Shown here one piece after another: positions 50,288 through 62,640 of a stretch of DNA of 64,000 nucleotides. The notes beneath the pieces were generated by a model. The model was not told the origin of the DNA and did not search any database. It saw only the letters and a program-made list of their open reading frames with translations. The DNA lies in the NCBI GenBank assembly GCA_013399305.1, contig VXAI01000013.1, forward strand, positions 2,450,510 through 2,514,509, read 5' to 3'. Source of the stretch: Rostratula benghalensis (lineage: Eukaryota; Chordata; Aves; Charadriiformes; Rostratulidae). Every line of letters begins with the position of its first letter. The first letter of the stretch is position 1. The translations under genes and the position numbers were made by a program.

Positions 50288-51152
50288 ACAGTGACCCTTA
50301 AGGGGAGACTTACATTTAACAGTGGCTTTCTAACATCTGTTTGCTAAACCAAATAATGTAAGCAAAGTTCTGGTGGGAGATAGTGCATAGAGACAGCAAG
50401 GCCATAGAAAAGGGAAAAAAATGCACGCTTATGCTGAAGGATCCTTTTGTTTAGCCCTTTTGAGAAAGACCTTGGTGACCTCAGAAAACCTCCAGCTGCA
50501 GCCCGTGAAAGTGGGTTAAGAGCCTCAGCCGAGGACTTTGAGAGCCCTCTACAGGCCATCGGTGCCTGATAACTCCAAAGAGACTGAACCTGGTAGCCCT
50601 GCTCTGCTCATCTTCATCTGCCTTGATGTGTGGATGAAAGACGTGTTTTATTTGCCATTTATCACAGTGGGGGTTTTGGTGTGCAACAGTAAGCCATCCC
50701 TTTAATGATGCATTCAGCTGGCAGCATTGTTCAGCTTAAATAACTACTTGCCAAAAAAGGAAAAGAATTTGTCCTCTCTGGATTTGTTATTTCATTAGGG
50801 TTCCTCAAGAGAACTCCAATAAAGGATTTGGGCCTATTAATCACCCTCCACAACCTTCTCAAGTAATTAGTCTTTAAAAATGCTTCCTACCTCCTTAGTA
50901 GTACATAATGTGATGGTGCTCGGTGAATCAGCTGAGGTTCAGACTCACTAACCTTTAGAGGTTTGGCCTGTCTGAGCTCATCAGGCTGGGCCCCCAATTG
51001 AACTGAAAACTGCACTTTTTTCATTCTTTGTGGCAGGTTTATAGTACAGCACCGCTGGATGCCTGCCATGAAGGAAAACTCAAAACATATAAATTCTTCA
51101 TAAGGCAACGGTAGAAGGTGGCACTGAGAAATAATGCTCTCATGCTGTCAGA

Positions 51153-51182
51153 GCCGCCGCGGGGGGAGCACCGGGGGGAGCG
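51153..51182 (+). repeat. Short CpG-rich tandem block
   Basis: GCCGCCGCGGGGGGAGCACCGGGGGGAGCGC: two near-identical 12-mers (CGGGGGGAGCAC and CGGGGGGAGCGC) preceded by GCCGC. It is strikingly GC- and CpG-rich in a surrounding AT-rich region. Confidence 0.85.
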
Positions 51183-53157
51183 CTCATTCTAAGACAGATG
51201 TAGCAACAATTGCTCCTGTTTAACTCCCTAAATGGGTAGTCCTAGTTTATGGGGCCCCAGTGATGGAAATGTTCCTGACATCGCTCTGAGGATTGTTTGG
51301 GCAGGGATTATGGGTTCTCAGGAGAGAATGCAAGTGCATGTGCCATGCTGACAATTCCAGATGCAGACCCCTTGAAATAAAAGTAAAATGCAATTTTGTT
51401 TGAAGGTGCGTACATTTTAATGACAAATTTCATGACAAACATAGATAAAAATATTTCCAGTTTATTCCATATGAAAACTGGGCAGCTTCATGTTAGAAAG
51501 TTTGAAGTGGTAAGCTTCTCATGCAAAAATATACTTGGCACCACCAGGTAACAGAGTTCGCATGCCTTCTTGCTTTTTCCTGGCATGCCTAGTTGAATTG
51601 GCCTTGTTTCTGGTAAATTAAGAAAGCAATTACAGATTCACAGACCACTTTGGGGACATTCCAGGGTTTTGTATTTGGCATTGCAGAGAGATACTTGCAA
51701 GCTGCCCAAGCTAGAGCTGTTTGGAGGATAAGGATTTCATTTTGCTGCTTTTTTTTTAAGATTTAGACTTCTGCTAGGGATTTTGTTTTTATGCTAGCCT
51801 GAAAATAAAGTCTTTCACATGATTTTGCAAAGATATTTGAGATAAAATACCCATTTTCAGGTTAGATCCTTTTGCTCTTTTGGTTTAATCCATAGTTCTC
51901 TTCTGATACTCAACAGATAAGACTCGGATGTGTCCTCTGACACTATGCAGTTTGGGGTTCAGAGGCAGAAGGCAAGGAAATTAATGATACCCCCTCAAAT
52001 CTATGCTCTTCCAGCATCCATATTCAGTATTTCACCTGAGATCACATTACATCGGTCAGAGAAAATCTGTTTGACCAGGATGCTGATATTCCAGACCAGG
52101 ACCTTCTAACATACAAAATCTCAGTCAAATAAATTCAAACTATGATTACCAGTTTTGACAGGGTCAACCACACAACTGAAAAAAATGACAAGATTTTAAG
52201 TAGAGAGACATTAATCTAATGTAAAATAGATAGGCTTTTGGGGGAGAGGGAAAATTTATCTGTATAAACTCACCTCTTGCTGTCATAAAAGTACAAACAC
52301 AAAATATTTTCAGATGAGAGTCCATCTCTCCAGACAAAAGAATTTGTCTCAGTTTCCAGAGATCGCCTCGCTTGTAACTAATTTATTGTTTTAGACTCCT
52401 CATGTATTATAGGTAGGACTTGCATTAGTGAGTTATCTTGTTTAATTAAATTGAGAAACAGTTCCCTAAAGTCAGTTAAAGGGAACATTCTATATTTCAG
52501 TATTTCTGGCCATATGGCATACATGGCATAAGAAGCAATTAAAAGATAACTGGATGTGCCTAAAACTTTAGCAGGAGCCATATGCATTCATTTTTGGGCC
52601 CCAGGCAAGGATTTATAGAAGGAAGACCTTTCACCCAACAGTTCTGTACTACAGATATAAAAGGAAAATCACAATATTATTAGTAAACATTTATAAATAA
52701 TTCATAAAAGGCAGACCGATCAGCATGTTGCTACAGATCTAAGTAATAAGTCTTATAGGAAAATATGGGCTCAAAAATCAATTCTACTGCATCTATTTTT
52801 CAGAAAATAACAGTGGCCAGCTCTGTAATGATTGTTATCCTTTATTAAAAACTCTGTTAAATGATTTTTGCATGCATGTGCATGTTCATGTCTATTTGTA
52901 CATATAGTATTCATCACAGCATGTCACTACAAGTATCAGAAGCCAGTTGTTAAAAATGTCTGAAAACACCATTCTCCAGATGCTTCCATCAGGTTTTAGT
53001 GGTGACCACGAGTCTCTGAGACAATGGAGTTGCTTTATTTGCCTGTGCCGGTTGAGGATGCAGGATGAGTTCCTGCAGATCCTGCTAGTAACTGCAGGAT
53101 AACTCTTAACAACTATTTTAGAGAAATAACTGAGCATCATGCTGCAACGTTGTGGGG

Positions 53158-53180
53158 TTTTTTTTCTTTTTTTTTTTTTC
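53158..53180. repeat. T-rich homopolymer tract
   Basis: About twenty-three bases of T with one internal C, followed by CTTATAG. A strong acceptor-like motif without a following open exon. Confidence 0.85.
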
Positions 53181-54045
53181 TTATAGACTCGGAATTTTTA
53201 ACAATCTTTAACATAAAGCAAGTTAGTGTGTCAAGGAGCTAAAAAAAAAATTTAAAAAATAATAAAACATTTAATAAAAATCTCTCTGTTGGCCAAGGGA
53301 TATAAAGTACCAAACACACCAGGCCAGGGTTGGGGTCTTTTTTAATACCTGAACAAATCTTTCTTTCTAAAAAGAGTTCATGAACCCAAACACTCTAACA
53401 GATTATAACTCCAAAAGACGAACCGAAATACGGACCTGCAGCACCTGTCAGGGTCCCTTTAAAAATATTCCTCATAGTGATCAAGAGGGATTTGAAGTAA
53501 TCTCCTTATAGGCAGACATAGGAATTAGCAGGTAACAGGACACTAAACCTTTACAACATTTTTACTTACCTCTGTTACTAATAGCTCTTCAGAAGATGGG
53601 GGGAAAAAGAGGAATAACGTGAAATCTAATATCTCTGCTTCCATTTACGCAACTTGTTATTCGTTCCCTGCTTTGAGCTGTGAGCATAGAAGCTGTTTGT
53701 TAATGTTCTGGTTCTCCTTCTGGCTCATGTAAAAGGGCAGACAGATAACATCAAGTAGCCGTGCGGGGATACTGCATGTACTTTTTCACTCTGCTGCTTA
53801 ATGATACTGTGTTTAATTAAAAAATATGTGGTGTCATATTTTCCATGATATTATTGCTTACAAAAGGGCTCTGCATTACACAATCTTATTGACCATGTCA
53901 TGTCCCAGACAAACTATGCCAGCCTCTATCTGCTTACATCTGTGTTAAGCCCCAAATACATAAATCTCCAGAACGTCTCGCTTTGGAGCACTGAAATTGT
54001 CCTGTAAGTACAGAGGATGTCTAGGACGGTAGAAACAGGACCTGA

Positions 54046-54402
54046 AGAATCATTGAATGGCTTGCGCTGGAAGGGACCTTAAAGATCATCAAGTACCAAC
54101 ACCCCTGCCATGGGCAGGGACACCTCCCACTACAGCTGGTTGCTCAAAGCCCCATCCAGCCTGGCCTTGAATGCTTCTAGGGATGGGGCATCCATAACTT
54201 CTCTGGGCAACTTGTTCCAGTGTCTCACCACCCTCAGAGTCAAGAATTTCTTCCTAATATTTAATCTAAATCTACCCTCTTTCAATTTAAAGCTGTTATC
54301 CCTCATTCTACCCACTACACACCCTGATAAAGAGGCCTCCCTCCTATAGGCCCCCTTTAAGTACTGTAAGGTATCCCCAGAGCCTTCTCTTCTCCAGAAG
54401 AA
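54046..54402 (-). mobile_element. CR1 LINE, 3' end, minus strand
   Basis: This is the reverse complement of the CR1 3' region: 'gaatcattgaatgg' (the tail complement), 'ctggaagggaccttaaagatcat', 'atgggcagggacacctcccac', 'ggttgctcaaagccccatcc', 'ttgttccagtgtctcaccaccctca' and 'cccccttTaagtactg'. It ends in the ORF2-end block 'cttctcttctccag'. Its 3' end is at the low coordinate. The open frame of about 60 codons across it belongs to the element's 3' end and is not a separate gene. Very similar to the copy at 61527, so probably the same subfamily. Confidence 0.96.
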
Positions 54403-57400
54403 ACCAGATGATGCATTCGCCTTCCACCAAGGACTTTGAAGCTACCAAAATGTCTTTGTATAGTCAATGTCTATGTGTAGGAAATGTGGATAAATCACCT
54501 TAGAACATGAAACTGGTTAAAACAGAAGCTACAGAGCAAAAAACAACTAGTATGATTGCAAGCATTTCTGTTCCCAGGTTTTCAAGTAACCTGACCTGAT
54601 TTCTGCAAACATCATAATTATTTACAAGTGTGGGATTTGTCACCCTGACTGTGACTGTCCCATAAAATGTACTTTCCCACTACATACTGATAATGAGTCT
54701 TGCTCTGACTGCATTAACTTTTGAGTTCCTTGATTGTAAATTTGGAATAATAAATAAAAAACAGCTAATAATGAGTGAACTTTCAAATGGATAATCATTC
54801 ATACTAAATTATGTTCAGCTGTAGGTTTTCATAAGCACATTAAAATATACTATACAGAGGACCAATTACCTATTGTACTTCTCAAATAAAACCAATTTAA
54901 CACTTTTTCAGAAATCAGTTTGAGTCATATTTTTAATATTATAACAGTTTTATGCCTTTATACCTAGGAACTATGAAACGTTACAAAACCAATTTTAAGT
55001 GTTTATTAATACCAATAAATGTGCACTCAAGCTAGGCTGCAGCTGTAAACCCTTATGATGTAATCTATACCTGCTCAATATTCTTTCACATGTTACCGTT
55101 TTGTTTCTATGTAGACTAAAAATGGAAGTTTCATATTAACCCTACCCAGGGAGTCTATATAAATTATTGCAATACCTTTCTGCTTTTATCATTTTAAGAT
55201 GCTTTCTTAAAAGACAGCTGACTTTCAATTAATATTTAGTATCATTAGTTCTATTGTGTGTTAGCCAGAAACACAGACATTTTATTTCCTGCAGGAGCAA
55301 ATCTTATCTGAACTAGTCCCTCTTTGGCTGTGTTAATAAATTATGTATTGTTCTTTGATCTTAATTTAAATATTGAAAAATAATATTCTTTTTCCTGAAA
55401 CATGCATACCTTTTATTAATATCAATGTTCTCAAGAGTCAATTTTAAATAAATCTAACTTCCACAAGAAAAGTGATTCATCAGAAAAGCTCTGGTTCTTA
55501 ATACTTTTCTGGCTTGGGTTGTGTTGAAACGAAATCTTCTCTGAGTACCATACAGTGGTACATCTTCCATTTGGAAGGAATCCTTGAAACATTTGGTCAG
55601 CCACTGCTTCAGCTAAACATATTCACAGAAAATCTACCACAATTCCAGATTAACATGTCTCTGACTAACAAGTCAGAAACCCAGGAGTTTTAACTGAGGT
55701 AGTTAATGTCCCACTGTGAAAGGGCAAGTTGCCCTCTCACTCAGCTAAGACCACTAAGGACTGCTAAAGACAGAATCACAGTCAGTAAATCCTCTTTTTT
55801 TCAGCAAAATAGTGGGTGCTCAGCCTTTATTAAAATGTACCTGCTGAACTGAAGTGCAGCATAGAGGCCAGGAGGCCTAAGACAGCTCTGACTCCCCTTT
55901 CTTACTCCCAACAGTGTCATCCAAAATGCTGTATACTTCTAAAATTGTCCATGCGAGTTTCAGTGTGGTTCATTCACATAATGGGCACATGCAGCTCCTG
56001 ATGTGCCTAAAATGCGTTAGGCTTAATAAAACTTTTGAAAGGTCTAAAAATAGCAGTGAGTGACAAAAGATGACATTTTGAAAAGTAGTCCCTCAAAACA
56101 CCTGATAAATCCTGGAGAAGGAGTAGATTCAGATGAAAATAATTCTCTTAGCCTTATCATCGGTATGAATTTCCCTCAAATTCCATAAACACAGGACTCT
56201 TTTCTATGAAACTTAGAAGGAAGGAGAAATTACAAGTGTTTTTAAAGAACAGACTTTAGACTTAGACTTTTTGATAAGTTCCCCCCAATCCTCTTCATCT
56301 GTCTGAATAACACACAGTCCTTTCTAGTCCTGCTGGTCTCCTGTAACAGTTAAATTCTCCACCAAGTGCTGACCAGAAGTGCGGCACAGTTTCTCCATGC
56401 CAGCTCACTCCTGTGGAAACCTACACAAACACAGGACGCTTAGTAAATCAGAGACTCTAACTTAAAAAGCATAAAGATGAGTAATACTGATACATTTACA
56501 GTACTATTAAGAATGGATTTTCTGATGTACTGCTTTTCCTTGCCCTTACTGTGTGTAAATTGAGGATGTGGCAAGCACAGTGAGTGTGGATAAGTAAAGT
56601 GGTTTCCTTAGAAACAATAAAGCAGAAACTATAAAGCAGAACATCCTCCCAACTGATGTGACTTTCTAATGGTACTGATAACACAGAGAACAGACGTAAG
56701 TAGCCTCACTGTTTGTACACAGCACACAGCATAGTTCCCCAAATAGCTGAATTACTTTCCATATAAGATCATAAAATCTAGATAGAATCTCACAGGGCTG
56801 CCATTAAGGATGAGGGCATGACTGTGACGTTCCAATATTAGTATTTTAAGCTAAATATAGCAGCCAGCATTTCTGGTGCCCACTTGTGCTCATTTCTTCT
56901 GTGATAAGTAATTCATCTCCCTCCTTCACATTAACAGCTAGTTCATGTGCATTGGAAAGATGTGACCACTGCAGCAAGTATGCTTCTAGCAAATCCAGGC
57001 TAGAGCTCATACCAATAAGCCATTCCTTTGTCAACTTTTTCAAAAACAGGAGCCCAAATTAGGCATACAGAGAAGCAATTCCTGAAAGTGTTGAATGGCC
57101 AACAGCACTTCAGCAGGACTGGGAGAAAGGGAGGGGAAAGAGAAAGTTTGCATTTATGTAGAAATCAATTTGGCAAAAAACCTTCATGTGAATCTCTGGA
57201 TGTCACAGGAAACAAAGAACCACAAGTAATTATACATTGTCCTCAGTGAGCAATGAGTAATGCTTTATTTCAGTTAGAGGGCATAAATGCACTGACTTCA
57301 GATTATTGAGTTGGTTTTATGACTGCTCTGTGTCTCTGCAGCCAAATGCACTGTTCAGGGTGCATTATAGTTCTTTACAGAACTTTAAAATATAATAAAT

Positions 57401-58874
57401 ATAAACTGTCAGCTGAACACGAAAAATTATATGGAGAACCTGGTCAGTGAAAAAGGTGATGTATTATTTCATAGTTTTTACTGTTTTCTAAAACCATTTG
57501 TCAATTATTTAAAACTGACGTGCAGAGTTTTATGCTACAAAGAGTAATGAAGAGGCAATGGGCTAGGTCTCTGCCAAAAGCTTTGGCTCAGTCCATGCAC
57601 AGAAACTGGCAGACGCTGGGATTGCCACAGAGTTCTTGTCTCTGTGATTATAAGAGACACCTGCAGTCACAGGCAGTGCTCTTCAGGAGTATTATTAAGA
57701 TGCTGCTAAGTCCTAAGGGTGCTGTTGAGCTGTTGGAGATACAATGTTGGAGAAAAGTGTTAACAGCTATCCAAGAATTGTACATGTGCGGGTCTGTGTC
57801 CTAGATTGGTTTGTAGAGATTACCTGTAACTCAAATGAAAATAAATCCATGAAGGACATAAAAATTATCAAGGTGTTTTTCCAATGTGTCATTCATTTTC
57901 CAGAGCAGAGGTCTTCAAAGAGAAAAGGAATTGGCCTGGAAAGATTTAGTATTTGATTTTCTTAGTTTCTTAGTTCTATTTTCTAGTACATTTGAGGACG
58001 ACTACTCAAGGTACCTGTGTGAGTGCATATTCTGTGGCAGCCACCACAAATATCTTCAGTTCTGGAATCCCTCTTCATTCTAAATCTTTAGCAATTTTCT
58101 AACTTTTTGTATCTTCTTTCTCCAAATTTCTGACTTACTCTTTTCTTTCTCATCTTATTTTATTTCCTTCCTTTATGTTATATATACCATGGCGTATGTC
58201 AGGTGCACTCATTTAAATATATTTTCACCTTTTATCTTATCTTATCGCCTTTCCTTCGGAAGGAGGGTTTATGAAATCACAGTGTCTGTTTCAATGCACA
58301 TGTATGCACTGTGTTGTGTATGTCCCCCTGCACACATGCTGCTTTCTGTTGTAGCTTCGGATACCTTTTGAATCTGAACTCCTGTTATCAATAGATTCCA
58401 CAGAATGATAGAGACCACGTGAAGATCTTGAAAATTCAAATGCAGCAGAAAGACCAGCAGTGTAGTGTCTAGAAATATTGCCTTAGTGTCTGAAGAAGAT
58501 TTTTTGAATACTGCACCTATAATGGACAAGACAGAACATAGAAGGGAGACAAGAACCACCAGAAAACAAGTTTTGCTCATGCTGTTAGTCAGAAAAAAGC
58601 TATTTTGTTTATTATTTCTTTCTTCCCCACTACTTTTTGGTGTACTGAATCAGCTCGGGAAAGGTAACATGTGAAAAGTCAAATGTTGTAGTAGAAATAC
58701 CATCTATCACTCTTATGCACAAACATGGCTGCAAAGAGCAACTGTATAAACATTTGTCTTCTGGATGCTTCTGAGGAAACTGAGTTTTAAGAACTTTAAA
58801 TAAATGCAATTTCACTGATTATTTATTGTCTGTTAGTTAAAACTTCTTTCTTTCCATGGCCTTTAACTCGTAGA
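54403..58874. other. Non-coding stretch between CR1 copies
   Basis: About 4.5 kb. The part around 55.0-55.4 kb is AT-rich but not low-complexity and rich in ATTA, TAAT and GCAATAC-type words, as conserved non-coding elements often are; conservation cannot be judged here. A strong acceptor-like tract ends at 57903, followed by 60 open codons to TAA at 58081-58083, with no recognised product. Confidence 0.5.
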
Positions 58875-59371
58875 AAACCTGGCAGAAAAGGACCTGGGGG
58901 ATCTAATTGAAAAGTGGCTGATCATGAGCCAACAGTGTGCCCAGGTGGCCAAGAAAGCCAATGGCATCCTAGCTTGTATAAAAAATAGTGTGACCAGCAG
59001 AAGCAGGAAGGTGATTGTCCACATACTCAGCACTGTTGAGGCCACACCTTGAGTATTGCTTTCAGTTTTGGGCACCTCAACACAAGAGAGATGTCAAGGT
59101 GCTGGAGCGAGTGCAGAGGAGGGCAACAAAGCTGGTGAGGGGCCTGGAGAACAAATCCTATGAGGAGCAATTGAAGGAACTGGGACTGTTTAGTTTGAGG
59201 AAGAGGAGGCTGAGGGGAGAGTAGACCTCATCGCTCTCTACAACTACTTGAAAGGGCATTATAGAGAGGTTGGTGCCGGTCTCTTCTCACAGAAGAACAA
59301 GAGGGAATGGCCTCAAGCTACAACAGGGTAGGTTTAGGCTGAAATTAGGAAAGAATTTTTCACAGAAAGGG
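58875..59371 (+). mobile_element. CR1 LINE, internal fragment lacking its 3' tail
   Basis: It covers the C-terminal part of ORF2: 'ggcagaaaaggacctggggg', 'atgagccaacagtgtgcccaggtggccaagaaagccaatgg', 'gtgctggagcgagtgcagagga' and 'tatgaggagcaattgaaggaac'. It then runs through 'cttgaaagggcattatagagaggt' and stops abruptly at 'ttcacagaaaggg'. The last 200-250 bp of a normal 3' UTR and the tail octamer are missing. It aligns best with the copy at 44268 and retains the 8 bp ('gcccaggt' region) that the latter lacks. Stops and frameshifts prevent any protein. Confidence 0.94.
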
Positions 59372-61526
59372 TGAATTCAATTCATTTTTAAAGTTATATA
59401 TCAAGGGTCAGTGTGGGGGTTTTTGCTAGATGGGTTTTATGTACCAGCTCTTTGCCTATTTCATCTAAAAGTTTAAAGGTTCCTTTGTAGGTTTAAAAAG
59501 TCTGTAACAGAAGCAAAAGATAACTGTTACAAGCAAGATAAGATGTCATAGGTAGCTTTAAGAGAGCAAAATGATTAAGAAACTTCAGAACGAAACTTAA
59601 AAGAATTTTCCTTCACTATTGTAATGGAAGCTATTATAATGAAAGTATGAAAATTTTGTATGTGTGTATGAGTGATAAGAAGTGTTTTGAAAGGTGTTTG
59701 TATCCAGAGTTAATTTTAGCACAGTTTACATCCGTAAAAACACAGGTTTTCTATTGTCTGATATTCTGGATTAATTTAAGCCTTGTAACAAGTTTAACAT
59801 TATTACAAAATATATTCCTATATCTGTGTTTTATACATATATGAAATGCCTTTGTATAGGCTATAAAAACTGCCTCCTTACTACCTTTGCACACACACCA
59901 ATTGATTTTTATTTTTTTTTTAACTCACTTCAGTTGATTCTGCTATGGACAAATTTACAGACCAATGTGCTTAGGAAAGGGCAAAATACAGATGGAAATC
60001 TGCTTGTAAAAATAAAACTGTTATGTTTTAGGAGCTAGTTTTTGTCAGTGCAGAACAGCAAGGCTTATCATATGGCTGCATTTGTCCATCAATGCCTTGG
60101 GAAAGAAATTAAGAAGCCACAATCTAATCCACTTCCCCTTTGCTTTTAAGACTCATTTGCTGCTGCCAATCACATACATCAATCCTTCCTCAATTGGGCA
60201 GAGCAAGGAAACAAGAAAGCTGCTTGCATCATACACATCATTTCTTCAGAGAAGACAAATACACACTTCTGGAAGGCAAGACCCAAATCATTTAAATAGA
60301 CATATAATTTTAAAAGATCTGATCCTTCCTTCTGTGCCCCTGTGTAGCTAAATCTGTAGTTTTTACACTTCACACTTCAACAACCTGCTTATACTTGAAG
60401 TGGCTTTCAAAGATATACTTCTGAGCAAGAGCATTAATATGACTAAGGATAGTGAGTTTTAGTCTTAAAACAAATTGATTTTCTTGATCGCTTGATAGCT
60501 CTACTTCACCTTTTTTTCTGTCATTTCTATAACCAAAACTCCTTTGTTGCAAGAGCATGTGTTCTCTCCACTAACGCTTATAAAATTTTGAATTAACTGA
60601 TTGAATTTACATCTAGGCTGACAGGGTTGACATTCCTAATGCCAGCAGCTCTAATGAAAATTATGTTTTCTCAGTATGATTACATCAAATCACTAGCGTT
60701 TAGATGAACTGAATTGCACCACTGATTTGTGCTAGTGCTACACTTCGTATGATTTTGTTCCTTGGAAGTGACCCAATGGAAAGTTTGATACCTGACCAGA
60801 TTTGAGGAAAGGGTGGGGTGGGGTGTGTTATGTACTCCACTAGGTTTTCATCTATGAAGTGATGTGCTTAAGAGATGCCCTGGCTCTGTCACATGGAGAG
60901 CCTCGCATAAAAAAATCACACCAAAGCTGCATAGCTAATAGCACTATTTCAAGTAATCTGCTTTTGCCAAACATCGTATTTGTCCCACAAAACATTGGAG
61001 AGCTGCACATGGAGGAGAAGTCAGCTGCTGAAATACCAAACTTCTTTAAATTATTTTACTCATTGATGTCAGAACTCTGGTAACTGCAGAGTGAATAAAG
61101 TGGGAAGTGAGTAAATTTAAGCTACGTTAATTTACTGTAATATAAAGAAAACATTTAAATAGTCATAAGTTACATAACTGACATTTTAAATAAGTAACTT
61201 GTTGCTAACAGCCTGGCAAGTCTCTCCAAATTGAGGATGACAATGTGAGGGTGGAAGAAACACCTCTCATGTATTCTTATACTGAATGCTAGGAATGGTA
61301 TTCATCTCACCTAACTTTAGGCCTCTGTCAGACAGGAGTGGATTTCAGCTCTAGATCTAGGCATGCAACTAGGTATAAATTCATTTTCTAAGCTCCATTT
61401 ACACTTTTTGATAATCTAACCCACTGAGTCTGTGTGGCAAAGAGAGCTACTGAGGTGGTCAAAACTGGGTAAATATTTTTGGGTGATCTGAAATAGCCTT
61501 TTCACTTCTGATAGCACTATTGAGTA
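59372..61526. other. Non-coding AT-rich spacer
   Basis: About 2.1 kb between CR1 copies. Nothing beyond scattered short open frames without features. Confidence 0.55.
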
Positions 61527-61844
61527 GAATCACAAAATCATAGAATGGTTGGAGCTGGAAGGGACCATAGAGATCATCAACTTCCAACTCCCCTGCTATG
61601 GGCACATACACCTCCCACTAGACTGGGTTGCTCAAAGCCCCATCCAGCCTGGCCTTGAACAATTCCAGGGATGGGGCATCCACAACTTCTCTGGGCAACC
61701 TGTTCCAGTGTCTCACTACCACTACCCTCACCATAAAGAATTTTTCCCTGATATCTAATTTAAATCTCACCTCTTTCAGTTTAACACCACTACCCCTCAT
61801 CTTATCACTGCACTCCCTGATAAAGAGTCCCTCCCTACATTAGG
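61527..61844 (-). mobile_element. CR1 LINE, 3' end, minus strand
   Basis: Reverse complement of a CR1 3' region. It begins at the tail complement ('gaatcacaaaatcatagaatggttgg'), then 'ctggaagggaccatagagatcatc', 'gttgctcaaagccccatccagcctggccttgaac' and 'gggcaacctgttccagtgtctca'. It ends within the ORF2 C-terminal region around 'cctgataaagagtccctccc'. There is a small internal CTACCA duplication compared with the copy at 54046. Non-coding remnant. Confidence 0.96.
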
Positions 61845-62640
61845 CAATTGAGTTGAAGCCTTGTGGATTATAGTATAAACTTAAACATCTGGCTCACATG
61901 CAGTCACCTTCCTGTACAGATGTAAATTTAGTATGTCAGTCTGTCTCAATGTGGTTATTTAATGCTTTGTGAGTTGCCCAAGCGGTTTCTAATTATGCTG
62001 TAGCTACTACTCCAGAATTGCCTGGATTATCTGTAGGCCACCAGTCATATTAACCAGTTTTGCAGACATCTGGAATACTCAAGAACCTGCTGAGACAGGT
62101 TCTAATCTAAGGTGGTTGCTAAATTTCTTCTCCAGATAACAGAGAGATGTACGTACTTCTGTGCATCTATTCATCCTTCTTGAATGGTGAAACAGACTTC
62201 TAAAACTGATTTTCTACTGACTACAGTGGATAATAACACAACTTGCTGAGAGTAAAAGAAAAAAATTCAGGTAGTGAATTCGGGTGCCTCCCACAAAGGC
62301 AGTGGGAGCGTCCAAGAGTGTTAGCAGTATTTCCCAATGAATCATCACTGGTATTGATTTGGCCTGTGCAGAAGAAGCATCTCAGCACCCCAGTACAAAT
62401 AATTTACTGACCAGAAATAGAAAGACTAAAGACTTCCTAGGGAACACTGGAAGTAGTACACATTGGATATTATTAACATACAGACTGTCAGAAAAAGCAC
62501 AAGAACACATTGTGCTTGATTTAGGAGTTACATAGGCTCACCCAGAAAGTCTTTTCTGAGTGCAAATTACCTCTCAAAAAAAAAAAAAAGGTTAAGATAT
62601 CACAAAGTGATCCTTAAAAACTACCATGTTATATTGTTTT
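61845..62640. other. Short spacer between two minus-strand CR1 copies
   Basis: About 800 bp of unique sequence ending in a poly-A run (about 62578-62590). No gene is recognised. Confidence 0.55.

Larger units (their letters stand above)
47936..54045. other. Non-coding stretch, AT-rich
   Basis: About 6 kb. It contains a TA-rich simple repeat (48050-48107), a pyrimidine tract (50252-50287), a short CpG-rich tandem block (51153-51182), a T-rich tract (53158-53180) and non-repetitive sequence around 50.7-51.1 kb with homeodomain-core words (TAATTAG, ATTAATC). No gene is recognised. Confidence 0.55.

Noticed and set aside
53577..53790. Strong minus-strand donor (CAGAG then GTAAGT at about 53570) with upstream open codons
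   Set aside because: The frame reading KENQNINKQLLC closes with a stop before reaching the donor, so donor and frame do not belong together.
54110..54349. Open frames on both strands of 60-80 codons, with near copies at 61618-61843 and 62669-62969
   Set aside because: These similar 'proteins' are translations of the CR1 3' region in each copy. The similarity reflects the repeat, not a gene family.
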